From assembly GCA_022539475.1 (NCBI GenBank), contig VCMS01000012.1:124001-188000 (forward strand): a stretch of DNA of 64,000 nt, written 5' to 3'. Positions 32,641 to 42,473 of the stretch are shown here, piece by piece. Made by a program: the position numbers and the translations under genes. Below the pieces are notes generated by a model. The model saw only the letters and a program-made list of their open reading frames with translations, was not told the DNA's origin and did not search any database. Position 1 is the first letter of the stretch; the number at the start of each line of letters is the position of its first letter. The DNA is from Gracilaria domingensis (Eukaryota; Rhodophyta; Florideophyceae; Gracilariales; Gracilariaceae).

Positions 32641-33347
32641 GTCTAAGTGCGCACACTTTCTATGTTCTTGCTTTTTTCAACTTTTGAGTTTAACTTGGGA
32701 TCATCACCTTTTACTGGGTCTCAGGGTTCTGTTTACATACATTGCTTAATTACATTCAGAAGTATTGTTTTTCTCTCGGGGAATCAGCCAAGTCGTTCGT
32801 TGTACTACTCTTGAATAAGTGTTGATTTTGGAAGAGGTCCGAGCTCGATATGTTGATTATGCCTTACGAGTCAGGGAGGATGTTCTTTTGATGTTTCCAG
32901 CTACCAGGAAGTCAGGATTTCTAGACCTCTTTCCAAACTTTGTATTCTGAGGATTTTCAATTCTTTGTTTCATTACGTTTCTTGGCAATATAGCATATTC
33001 CCAAGGATTTTTTTTTGTTTGTTCTGCTTCGCAATCGTTTTATGTATGGTTTACCTCAGTTGTGGAACGTATCATTATCTTTTTTGCTACTGACATCGGC
33101 TTCCTTTGTGGTTTCAAGTCTGGGACTACCGACAGTTTTTCTTCTCTTTGAGTTTACTCGCATGCAGTCGTTTTCTCCTCGCCCTGCAGTCTAAAAGAGC
33201 GTCGTGAACGCCGGATTTGAAGGCCGTATGTCTTCGTCGTCCTATTGCACACTGCACTGGGTAACGTGTTACACAATAAAGGCTCTTTTCTCATTGTTGG
33301 GATTACGTCTTGCATCTGCGTGTGATCATGCCATGAGGCCTGTCTAA
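32641..33347. other. 3' flank of the Mei2-like gene
   Basis: 700 bases, T-rich (for example TTTTTTTTG near 33008-33016), with no gene seen. It probably holds the 3' UTR and the junction with the inserted element that starts somewhere after about 33340. Confidence 0.45.
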
Positions 33348-33721
33348 TTGGGCGCAACTCAAGAAGTCGCGCCCAAACAACCCCTTCTCTCCCCCACCCC
33401 CGAACCAATTCTGTTTACAAGAAGTGGCCAACAGGCGAAGCGCCTTGGCCCAAGAGTCTGCAACTCAAACTGGCACTTACCCTCATGGCCCTATGTGTCG
33501 CGTCGTGAGCTTCACAATTCCTTTAGACCTTGGAGGAAAGGAATCAAAATGAATTCAGGAACTGCAGGCGCACGTCATCGTCGACAAATCATCGTCTACA
33601 AGTTTATGCAATGCCTTGGCTACTACGACCGTGATTAACAGAATTGGCCATAGACTCCACAAGTGAAGGGTCTTCAACACAGTTGTAGAAGATTCCACGG
33701 GAATCGTGGGATTCCCGGTCG
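33348..33721 (+). pseudogene. Broken open segments just upstream of the 977-codon ORF
   Basis: Three plus-strand open stretches in different frames lie directly before the long ORF. One has an ATG at 33549 (MNSGTAGARHRRQ) and stops at 33636-33638. A second, overlapping, runs to a TGA near 33666 and continues in the same frame to a stop near 33775. They look like coding sequence belonging to the same gene but interrupted by frame changes and a stop. This suggests a decayed N-terminus or leader. The boundary with host DNA is not visible. Confidence 0.4.
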
Positions 33722-36655
33722 ATGCCTTCGCAACGTTGGTCCCTGCGAGAACGGGTTCCCGTGACACCAGTCGTTGAAGCTCGTGCGAGTGAAACTGTCG
33801 TACACCGTGCCTTTGCTAAACTGGGTAACCATGCGTTCGAACCTTGGATTGGTCTACAGCTGATACTTCCCTTCTTGGAATGGATTCCTGCCGAACCTCG
33901 CCTCCGGGGTGAATGGGCTCCAGATAATGACATCAACGCCCAATGCGCCTTCATTGATATTCAAAACTATGGACCTTTCGCTGCACTACGTGTAGCCGGC
34001 ATGCTTTCAAGGATGATGATGGGGGACATGAACCAAGTTGCCTATGTTACAGTGTATGGGTTGGAGAGTGATGTGAAAGTCTGCGAGCAAGCAGAACCAG
34101 GGATTCTGCAAGGAAGGCTGTGGGACGACGAATGGAGGGCGCAAAGTTCAGCACTATGCGCATACTTGCTGACCTACATTTACGCGCAGTCCCCGCAGTT
34201 GTCTATTTCCGAAGAGCTATCGAGAGCTGCAGAAAGAGAAACCGCAGTAACAGGAGGCAGAGCTTACCTTAACAGATATGAGGCGAGAACGAACTCCGGA
34301 TGGTATCGCTGCACCGCAGCAATGTGCAGCATCGGCTCCCGAGGGAATGACTGCCCAGATGAGCCAGCAACATGTAGCGCGCTTAACGCCCATGTGAAGC
34401 TCCTCGAACCGCTTCATGACAACGTCTGGGACAGCCCAACGCTACCAGGCCGGCATGCTCTTCGTCAATGCACCAATCCTGAGGGTGAAGCATTTGAAGG
34501 GCTCTGTGTTTGGGCCTGCTTGAATAATCTCCCCGATAACTATCTCTCGAGCCTGAAAGATCTTGACGGGGTACTGGAACACCTGTTCGTCATTGGCGTG
34601 TTGGGTACGTCCACCACAACCCTAACCTCTATCATTATGCTTGAAGGATACTATGATTGGCTTGTCTCGGTGATCCTCCCAGAAATCCCTCACGGATTGT
34701 ACCTTGGTCAACAGGAACAAAGCGCTCTTCGACATTTCGCGAGAAGACTGAGGGATCCAAATATGAGGGCAGAGGAGGAATGTGCTTTTAAGAACTGGTT
34801 TAAGGTATTTCCTATGGAGCGCGTGCATGAACAAGTTAATGAAACCGTTTTGGTGAATACGCTCACATGGGGTTCCTCGTTGTCGCACATTGTCCTGCAC
34901 GATACTCGAGTCCGTTCACCAGACGGAGCAGTCCATGAACCTTTCACCGGTGTGTCTAAAGACGAGCAGTGGCGATCCACAGTAGACCTGCATTGGGAAG
35001 CCATCAAGAAAGCAAGCAAAAAGTGGAACATTGCCTGGGAAAACCTTGATGGCCTTAGTGTCACGCTTGGACATATACCTGATCGATTGCCTCCTCGCTC
35101 AAGACTTATGAAGGCATCCATGGAATGGGTGAGGAATGGACAAATGACGTCCGCAATCATCAATATGAAAGCACATCCATTCATGGATCTATGTTGGATA
35201 CGTGCCGGAAACGATGTTCCGACCTACGGTTGGAAGCCAGATTCAGAATTGTGTCGCTTTCACACTGAAGAGCTTCACATTTCATCCAAAGTAGGGGAAG
35301 AGAACGAGGTCGAGCTCACTTGGGACGGAGACCTTACTCGTGGAAAAGAAAAGAAGGTAATCCGGGTGGAAGCAATACTCGGCATCATGCCAGAACTAAC
35401 AAATTGCTTTTCCCAATATGCGGAGAATGACGGCTCCTGGTCAATTGGTGACTCTCGTATCCCAGACGACTGTACTCTTTCATCACTAACGGAAATCATA
35501 ATCGAGCTCTGTGGCACGGACAGGATACAGGCCATGACGTTTATACTCGCGCTTGTTGTCCGTGGTGTATTAACTGGATCAGGAAAACATGCGTGTTGGT
35601 CCCATGTGTGCAGCAAAGAACTCGTGGAGGGCGCGAAAAGAGTTGAATGTGATATCCCGATTGAGCTGGCCGGAGTACTTTGCAAGGCACGCAAACATAA
35701 TAGAACCTATTTCGCGGTTCCGCTGTCGCCAAACGATGCGACTGTGTTCGACGTTGGCGACTTAACGAGTGTTGAAGAAGGGTTTACCCAGACTCCGGAA
35801 TTACATGCTGTTGGAGGATGGACGCATTGCGAAACCGGTCTCGTACAGGACTGGTTAGCTGGCACAGAACAAGATCTGGTAATATGCAAACTTGGGATGG
35901 ACCAGATGTCCATGGGCGATATAATCGCAGAGCCGCGTGTCCCACGAGCTGAAATCTTTCCTTCCGGCTCTTCTCTCGAGGTAGTTCTGCGATGGGCGGA
36001 AGAGACACTAGGTGTTAGCGTGCCAGTATCAACTGAAATAGGCGGTCGCGATGAAAGAACAATGATCTTACAGGTGCGACAGAGATTTTGGAGAATGTTC
36101 AGATGTGAGACGATTACGGGATCGATTGGCACAAGTAGTCTGGTGGGAATCACTGTGCAATTCAGAAGAATGTATGGCGGGATTTTGCGATTGAACACAT
36201 GGGTAGCTCTGGAGCAAGCAATCAGAGACCTTGCAGGACGTGCTCATCTACCAGACAATTCAACATACGATGTCTTGATCAGTGAGGTTTGCAATTGTTT
36301 GCTATGGTACGCCACCCTGTTCGACCAAGCGTTGAAAATTTCCCCGCCATCGAGAGCTGTATGGGTTCCGCGCGCACAGCGAAGCGACAACGGGTTTCTG
36401 TGTGATAGGGACATGATAGTACCAAGATGGATCGGTCGCCGCGTGACAGAAGGAAATGCTCTAGAGGTTATTATAACGGAGAACCAAGCGGTGAACTTTG
36501 GGTATGGTTCATTGTCAGGGGCGGTTTATTCTTACTGCACTGTGCCTGTTAGCATCACTGGACGTATGCGCGAGGAGTACCAGGGGGGTACTACGGAGGT
36601 TACTCTCTCTTCTTCTTCTTTAATGCGGACAACATCTCTAATTCCTAGGATGTAG
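33722..36655 (+). CDS. Large ORF of unknown family; candidate endogenised totivirus-like capsid protein
   Basis: 977 uninterrupted codons with no introns, no low complexity and no eukaryotic domain I recognise. The product is Trp-rich and evenly mixed alpha/beta, without signal peptide or membrane segments. Size, lack of motifs and the decayed upstream coding pieces fit the capsid protein of a totivirus-like dsRNA virus. Totivirus-like sequences and nuclear copies of them have been reported from Chondrus crispus. No polymerase motif (GDD) is found nearby, so only a capsid-like part would be present. This identity is inference; an unknown host or transposon gene is the alternative. The last about 17 codons and the stop lie in a LINE 3' tail (from about 36606), so the true C-terminus is lost. 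The ATG at 33722 may not be the original start. Confidence 0.5.
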   Translation: MPSQRWSLRERVPVTPVVEARASETVVHRAFAKLGNHAFEPWIGLQLILPFLEWIPAEPRLRGEWAPDNDINAQCAFIDIQNYGPFAALRVAGMLSRMMMGDMNQVAYVTVYGLESDVKVCEQAEPGILQGRLWDDEWRAQSSALCAYLLTYIYAQSPQLSISEELSRAAERETAVTGGRAYLNRYEARTNSGWYRCTAAMCSIGSRGNDCPDEPATCSALNAHVKLLEPLHDNVWDSPTLPGRHALRQCTNPEGEAFEGLCVWACLNNLPDNYLSSLKDLDGVLEHLFVIGVLGTSTTTLTSIIMLEGYYDWLVSVILPEIPHGLYLGQQEQSALRHFARRLRDPNMRAEEECAFKNWFKVFPMERVHEQVNETVLVNTLTWGSSLSHIVLHDTRVRSPDGAVHEPFTGVSKDEQWRSTVDLHWEAIKKASKKWNIAWENLDGLSVTLGHIPDRLPPRSRLMKASMEWVRNGQMTSAIINMKAHPFMDLCWIRAGNDVPTYGWKPDSELCRFHTEELHISSKVGEENEVELTWDGDLTRGKEKKVIRVEAILGIMPELTNCFSQYAENDGSWSIGDSRIPDDCTLSSLTEIIIELCGTDRIQAMTFILALVVRGVLTGSGKHACWSHVCSKELVEGAKRVECDIPIELAGVLCKARKHNRTYFAVPLSPNDATVFDVGDLTSVEEGFTQTPELHAVGGWTHCETGLVQDWLAGTEQDLVICKLGMDQMSMGDIIAEPRVPRAEIFPSGSSLEVVLRWAEETLGVSVPVSTEIGGRDERTMILQVRQRFWRMFRCETITGSIGTSSLVGITVQFRRMYGGILRLNTWVALEQAIRDLAGRAHLPDNSTYDVLISEVCNCLLWYATLFDQALKISPPSRAVWVPRAQRSDNGFLCDRDMIVPRWIGRRVTEGNALEVIITENQAVNFGYGSLSGAVYSYCTVPVSITGRMREEYQGGTTEVTLSSSSLMRTTSLIPRM

Positions 36656-37475
36656 TAAAACTATCCTTACAGAAAGTTTTCTCTCGTCAGGAAGGCCAAC
36701 AATCTATGTGGGTGTTGTCTAATCAAGTCGGGAAGGGTAAGGTTTTGACGCTCAGCTATCGGTGGAAGTGTTTCTCGACGTGTGGCATTTGTCAAGGGAC
36801 AGCGCAGAACTACGTGGTCTGCATCCCGTTTGACGTTTGTGCCGCATGTGCACCGTTCAGTTCTACCATTGAGATATGATGCCACTGGATGAAGACCTGC
36901 AACATGTCCAGTGTAGAGCTGTGCCAGTGTCACTTCTGCCTTTCGCATGCTTTGCTCATTCGCAAACAAATCTGGAGCTTCTGCAAGAAGTGGTTTCGTC
37001 TTCACTTGGTTCACTATTTGTGCCTTCGCATCCAGAAAATCGATCTTCACCTCTATCTGTTCCATTATCGGAAGCCCAAGGCCCGCTTTTGCTACAGAAT
37101 CTACACGCTCGTTCCGTACTATCCCGCAGTGACCCGGAATCCAAACGACATATACTTTGCATCGTTGGCTGATAGAGTGAAGTAATCTTGCCAGTTTTTG
37201 TAGGTAGTAAGATTGCTTCCGCAAGCTTCCTTGCAAAGCAAGGACAATCGACTGAGAGTCGGTGAAGATTCGTAAAATTCCTTCGAAGTGTTCGGGAATT
37301 TGTTCCAGTGCGGCAAGAGGTTACTCTCATACGCTCCCCAAGGCTCGGAGTAGAAGAACATCAGCCCCAAGTCTACTTGTATCTTGAAGGTACATAGGAA
37401 CATATGTCGCTTGTAGGGTACAAGCGTACATGGATGTTGAACCCTATGATGAAAACTCAAATAGAATCGAGCCAT
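36604..37475 (-). mobile_element. LINE (non-LTR retrotransposon) 3' fragment A with RNase H domain, frameshifted
   Basis: 5'-truncated piece on the minus strand. The first part of the RNase H domain is at about 37475-37285 (YSEPWGAYESN). A frame change near 37280 leads to FTDSQSIVLAL (catalytic Asp). VWIPGHCGIVRNERVDSVAK then supplies the His-x-Gly and Asn-Glu-x-x-Asp motif. The frame continues to a C-terminal zinc-knuckle CTCGTN..DADHVVLRC and ends FLTRENFL at 36667. A TTC-rich 3' tail follows to about 36606. The frame shift and missing RT and endonuclease make it dead. It abuts and truncates the 977-codon ORF tail to tail. Confidence 0.88.
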
Positions 37476-38549
37476 GGGTCAAGCGTTAGTGCTCTTCGAT
37501 TTCAGGCTTATCATGGATTTGTAAACTACCTTCGTAGGAACTTCCTAGAGTAGGAAGCAAAGAGCTACGAAACAATTTACAATTTCTGGGGATAGAAGGC
37601 TACTTCAATAGACTAGAAGGGCACTGTTCTGAAGCAATCTGTTTCTACGAAGGTATGAGCTATATCTACGTGTAGTGGATATTATCTACCCTACAATAGT
37701 ACTGTTACAGTACACCTTTGCCAGTTAACGTGCATATTCGAACTTCGTCTCTTTCCGGCTATTCCTGTCGTGGCATAATTATTGAACTGGACGGCCTCAT
37801 AAAACTCTTCCAGGGCGCTGCAGTTTCAACTTCCTATCCCGTGGCCCTCAGGCGACCTCAGAGCAACTTCATTACTAATGAAAATGAAGAGGTCGCAATA
37901 TTATTTTGGCATCAAACATTTCGGAGGTAAAGGATAATCTATCATAAGTTCAACGTTTGAGTCCGTTTCAAAAGCAATAAAATTCCATCTTGGTCGATTT
38001 TCCGGTCTTTCTGGGTAGAACCTCAAACTTCTAAAGCGCATATCTCGATCCGGATAAAATGATAAAAAGATTACTCCCATACTGATATTCTCAAAGGCAG
38101 GATGAAGCACAATCTCTGTACTAACCCCAGGGTTGAACACCACCAAGCTTTCTGTATAAACAGATCTCTTCTCTCCAGGTAAAGAGCTGTGCCCTATCTA
38201 GATTTAGCGCAAATCTGACTCATACCATTGATATGCGAAGTTGAAACTTCGGTTTCCAAAACATGGGAAAAAAGCTGACGATGCTCATGAAACATTTACG
38301 TGACTCGCGCAATTCAAAAAGAAGGAAATGCGTCCTCTTCAAAAGATTCTGTTACTGTACTCATAGATGTATACAACGTTACCTTCGGCCTTAAAAATAG
38401 TTGTCATCTTCTATATGATCATGTCTTTGGGTTTCGCGTGATCCTAACATACGTCACCTTCAGCCTTTCGCTCAAAAGTTCTTGGAGTTTGAGACTTCTT
38501 AGGAGGAAGAGCTTTCATCAAGATGATTTTCGAATCATGTGATAGCCCT
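37476..38549. other. Gene-poor AT-rich region
   Basis: About 1.1 kb with no supported gene. A minus-strand frame of 81 codons (37901-38146) and a plus-strand frame of 80 codons (38300-38542) lack recognisable similarity. Short repeats of CTACGAAGG and CTTCGTAGGAA occur at 37530-37660. Confidence 0.4.
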
Positions 38550-38610
38550 GAAAATGCATCATCATCATATTATGTCATATTATGACATAATATGATGATG
38601 ATGCGTTTTC
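38550..38610. repeat. 61-nt near-perfect palindrome
   Basis: Left arm 38556-38579 and right arm 38581-38604 are exact reverse complements of 24 nt separated by one base. The arms extend outward by six more pairs with one mismatch (38550-38555 / 38605-38610). It contains ATCATCATCAT and TATTATGTCATA blocks. A transcript would form a single long hairpin. Confidence 0.97.
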
Positions 38611-38784
38611 ACGATAATTTTTTCTGTCCAGCACTGGCAAAAAGGGGCGTATTTCGCTCTAGTTTTTGTCAAAGTCAAGTTAGATGGGTAATTATCCCAA
38701 ATTGGGAAAAGTCAATCTTATAGTTTCTTGTCAAATACCCTTGTAGTCAAGAAACTAGGAGCAAGATATATTCGTAAGATAAAG

Positions 38785-38850
38785 AAAAGCGTCCGTAGTA
38801 AAACGCCCGCGGTCGGAAACACCGAAGACATCTAATACCTTCTTATACTT
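38785..38850. repeat. Short piece of repeat family R1
   Basis: AAAACGCCCGCGGTCGGAAA followed by CACCGAAGACATCTAATAC matches the middle of the R1 copies at about 10335-10378 and 50419-50462. Only about 60 bases are recognisable; the rest has diverged or was not inserted. Confidence 0.8.
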
Positions 38851-39059
38851 GAAAGATATCTACAATTATAACTGCACTTCCTAGAGAGCTGCTGACGACC
38901 GACTGTGGATCGATAAGCTATCGGAGAAAATAATATATTTCTTCTCTTTTTTGTATACAAAGGTACTCTTCTGTTCGGTCTCTTTCAGAGTAGTACCTTG
39001 TGACGGTGTGACGGGTCCAGTCGCGAGGATTATTCTTCTTCTTTCTTTCGGACATCAAC

Positions 39060-39370
39060 CTCTAATTCCTAGGTCGAAGTGGAACGTTCTTTTTAAAGAA
39101 AGTTCTCTCAGTCAGAAAGGATAACAATCTATGCGGATGTTGTCTAATCAATTCTGGGAGACTCAGATTTTGTCATGCAGGTAACAGAGGGAGCGTTTCT
39201 CGGCGAGAGGCGTTCGTCAAAGGGCATCTCAGTACTATATGGTCCGGGTCCATTTTAACGTTTGTACCACAACTGCATCGTTCAGTTTTTCCGTTGATGT
39301 ACGAAGCAACTGGATTTAGGCTCGGAATGTGTCCCGTGAAAAGCTGAGGGTTATTGATAGTTACCATACC
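39060..39370 (-). mobile_element. LINE 3' fragment B
   Basis: Minus-strand translation gives GHIPSLNPVASYINGKTERC then SCGTNVKMDPDHIVLRCPLT, closely matching fragment A (GHVAGLHPVASYLNGRTERC). The following frame breaks near 39180, but DNA similarity runs to about 39060. TTCTTCTTTCTTTC lies at 39038-39051, as at the 3' end of fragment A. Confidence 0.85.
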
Positions 39371-40616
39371 AGAGTCTTAGAACGTCTTAATGGCCGTCGT
39401 GCTCTCATTTTGCAGTGAACGCATCACGTGAGGCCGTTCGGTGCCTTTGCGCTGTTCTAACAGCCACCCCTGTACATGAGTGCTGTTCTACCACTTTTTC
39501 TTCTTTTCTTCTCGCGTACAGGGGGAATTAGAGCTACCATATGCAATGAAAACTGTCTTCTGAAAACTGTCTTCTGCTTGCCTCTCTCCACCGACGAGAA
39601 GAACTGATTGTTGATAGAATCTGTACTTAAAGATAGTCTCACAACGTTCTCTTTTCCTCTACAGACTGGTTTTGCATCCAGAAAAAGCTCACATATACAC
39701 TATGACTACTTTTGTTGACTTCTCTTCTAATCCAGGAGTCAGGCAGTTGTGGGTATGGGACGGGTACATATTCTAGTCTTCTTTACTCTAGATTACAACT
39801 TTTCAGTCTTTCATCTTCGCCAGTGCTGGATTTTTTTTTCTCCCTCTGCTCTTCTTCAATTTCCGTCGGCAATGCGATTAATCCTACTGTTCAAAAATGC
39901 ATTATCGGTTACAGCTTCCTAGACTGCCGAGGCACGTATGACAAATCGTCACAACACATCTTTGACGCTAAAGCTCTGATCCTCGCTCGAAAAAACAAGC
40001 AGAAATTAGTCAGGTCCATCGTCAAACATATACCGGTATTGAAGGCCCAAAGATCATATTCCTCACACTCACAACGATCATGGTTCATGATCATGAACTG
40101 ATGATGTTTTTGTTCTACACTGCATTATAAATGCAGTGCAGTAAAAGACATTTCAACTGAACCTTTTCTACTCAGAGTTGTTGGATTGCAATCGAAGCAT
40201 GTCCCAATCATAACGCACCATTTGCGAACTGCGTGGCACAAATCTTGGCTCTTAATCCAGACACATGGCGAAACTGAGAGGCCTCTTCCTTCCTTGTCGC
40301 AGCGTAAAGACAAAACTTGATGAATCAAAGTCTTGGTCAGAGCAACTGTTATTAACTTCCAGTATCTTGGATTCGTCCATCTACCACTGCAAGAAACCCA
40401 GCGTAGGAATGGCGATGATCGTGTTGGAGCAATGTCTTAATAAGAACGAAAAAGCTGATTCTGAAACAAGCCTTCCTCCGTGAATCCCGTGAATCCCGTT
40501 GAACTCTATCTATGAACTGTGCAGTCTTGCATCTACAATTAACAAATGAGGTAAACAAAGTTGAAGAATGCGATTTGCATAGTCGGATTAAACGTCGCAT
40601 GCATTTATCCTTGCTA
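39371..40616. other. Gene-poor region
   Basis: 1.25 kb with no supported gene. A 129-codon plus-strand frame at 39712-40101 has no domain. A direct duplication GAAAACTGTCTTCT occurs twice in a row at about 39547-39576. The right part is the 3' flank of the membrane-protein gene that ends at 40617. Confidence 0.4.
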
Positions 40617-42473
40617 TCAGTCTTCCAGAGACAGAGTGCTAACGCCTGGTGTTTTGAAGTCGTCATCAGTTTCTGTAGCAGTCTCCAGGAAGCGTAGTAG
40701 AGCAGTTTTCAGCCAGTTCTCAACTGGAACCATCCTGCTATTCGGGAAACCTGTGGGAATCAACCGGTACTTGCTAGAACCTCGCAACCTAGAAACTAGT
40801 TCTTCGACTGCAGTGCAAGCTTCGTCTGCAATAACACAGTTTAAATTTGATATTCTTTCGGAGTATTCAGAATCGCTTAAGTCCTGAACGGAATGAATGC
40901 GCCACGCATTCCCACCAGAGTCCACTTGCAACTGCACAAGCATTGCAAAAGCATAAAAAGTGGAGAGTCGCCGTCGGCGACCAGACCTAACTGAAAAGTC
41001 TAGCCCCAGCCTTCGCATAAAAACTAGTATTCTAGAGTTCTGCTCCAAGGTATGGTTGCCGCCAGATGCACGATCTGTACCCTTTCTCGACGGGGTCGAG
41101 TGAATCCTCTCTGGAGACTTCACGGAAAGGTCTTGGAGAGGATCACGATTGCCATTGCTCTTTACAGTAGGATCAGAATTGTTACCGAGTCGCTCTCTCT
41201 TACCGAGTCCCTCTCTCTCGCTATTTGAAGTACTAGTGCTGTTTTTGATACCAGAGGACCGGTTATTCGAATAACTTCGCTCCAGAACATTACCTAGGAA
41301 GGATAGACTCTGAACGTGTCTGGAGATCGACGCAGCAATGGGTTTGAGTCTGTCGCCGCGGCGATGATCAGTGCCATCCCACGACGAAAGAGTAAATTCT
41401 AGTTCGGTAGGCAACAGGCTGCCCATTTCGGCCATGGCTATACCCGCTTCTTCCGGGTTTCGAACACCTCTGACAGCCATGGGGCCATTAGCAAGGTCAT
41501 GATCGGGCGGGTGATCCATATGAAGGTGTCGCACTTTTGGGAAACCAGCCCATGCTTGTGAAAGCAATACACGAACCATATAATAAACAATGCGAGAACT
41601 CCAGTACACCGAAAACTGTACAATGATGCCAACAACCGACAAAGAGACAACCCCGTTCAACAAAAAAAGAGCGGCAATTACGAGAACCACGGCGCAAACA
41701 GGAGCGAGAAGAACAGAAGCGAAGTATAGTAGAGCAAGAGCTTTTGTAGAGGAACGAAGAGAGACAAATATTTGGTATAGAGCGAATAAAATCCATGCTA
41801 CGGCTCCGGGAATTGCAGCGAAGAGAACGGCAACTGCATACACAGCGACGCGTCCGAGTTTCTCGAAGTGGTGCACGAGTTCGGACACATGTACAAGAGA
41901 ATGAGCATCCTGGGTCCACAAATGATTCTCCGACTGTACAAGTTGCGTCTGTCTGGCTGTAGAAGAATGGATAATGGAGGAGACATCTTGATTAACGGCT
42001 ACATGCTGTTGCATGTGTGGTGCGCGATGCAAAAGGCGGTGTATCTGAACAGTACTCTGTGTCCAAGTGGACATATTCAAAAGTGCCCACGCGACACGCT
42101 TTGCCCAGTCGACAATGAGATCTGCACGAACGACGAAGGGAATCAAAACACCCAAACTGCGGTCAAAGCCTTCTAAACCGCCGTTTGTCTGGGTATAAAT
42201 GCGAGAAGCAAGCCACGCGACAGCGGCAGCGGCAACAAGCCAAGCCATTGCAGAAAGCCATAGCATGGCATTGCGCACAAAGATGTGAGGGTGTTTCATC
42301 GCGCGCATATACTTCTCAGTGCCTAGTGAATAGGCCACACCCAAAAGCGCACCAAGAAGAAGAAACACGACGGACTGGGAGTGCGTTTGATCCATGGCTT
42401 GCTCACGGTTGGCGACGGAAACGTCACGACGAAGAACACGCGCCAGCGATAAGGCGATTGCTACGAGCGGCAT
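40617..42473 (-). CDS. Multi-pass membrane protein of unknown function
   Basis: 618 residues, family not recognised. The N-terminal half carries about six hydrophobic segments: around 33-50 (VVFLLLGALLGVAYSLG), 68-90 (AMLWLSAMAWLVAAAAVAWLAS), one near 105-120, then 212-236, 246-270 and 272-300 (AVAWILFALYQIFV and ALLYFASVLLAPVCAVVLVI among them). A Ser/Asn/Arg-rich loop spans roughly 370-490, and a more globular C-terminus with acidic end (TETDDDF) follows. There is no cleavable-looking signal peptide. The ATG at 42471-42473 is the first in frame. It is divergent from the 405-residue gene, with which it shares an 800-base promoter region. Transporter, receptor or scaffold functions cannot be distinguished. 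Confidence 0.75.
   Translation of the reverse strand: MPLVAIALSLARVLRRDVSVANREQAMDQTHSQSVVFLLLGALLGVAYSLGTEKYMRAMKHPHIFVRNAMLWLSAMAWLVAAAAVAWLASRIYTQTNGGLEGFDRSLGVLIPFVVRADLIVDWAKRVAWALLNMSTWTQSTVQIHRLLHRAPHMQQHVAVNQDVSSIIHSSTARQTQLVQSENHLWTQDAHSLVHVSELVHHFEKLGRVAVYAVAVLFAAIPGAVAWILFALYQIFVSLRSSTKALALLYFASVLLAPVCAVVLVIAALFLLNGVVSLSVVGIIVQFSVYWSSRIVYYMVRVLLSQAWAGFPKVRHLHMDHPPDHDLANGPMAVRGVRNPEEAGIAMAEMGSLLPTELEFTLSSWDGTDHRRGDRLKPIAASISRHVQSLSFLGNVLERSYSNNRSSGIKNSTSTSNSEREGLGKRERLGNNSDPTVKSNGNRDPLQDLSVKSPERIHSTPSRKGTDRASGGNHTLEQNSRILVFMRRLGLDFSVRSGRRRRLSTFYAFAMLVQLQVDSGGNAWRIHSVQDLSDSEYSERISNLNCVIADEACTAVEELVSRLRGSSKYRLIPTGFPNSRMVPVENWLKTALLRFLETATETDDDFKTPGVSTLSLED

Noticed and set aside
35707..36198. 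163-codon minus-strand frame inside the 977-codon ORF
   Set aside because: Antisense shadow of the long plus-strand frame, without motifs of its own.
37901..38146. 81-codon minus-strand frame (ends PPKCLMPK)
   Set aside because: Protein-like in appearance but short, isolated and without recognisable similarity; not enough to call a gene.
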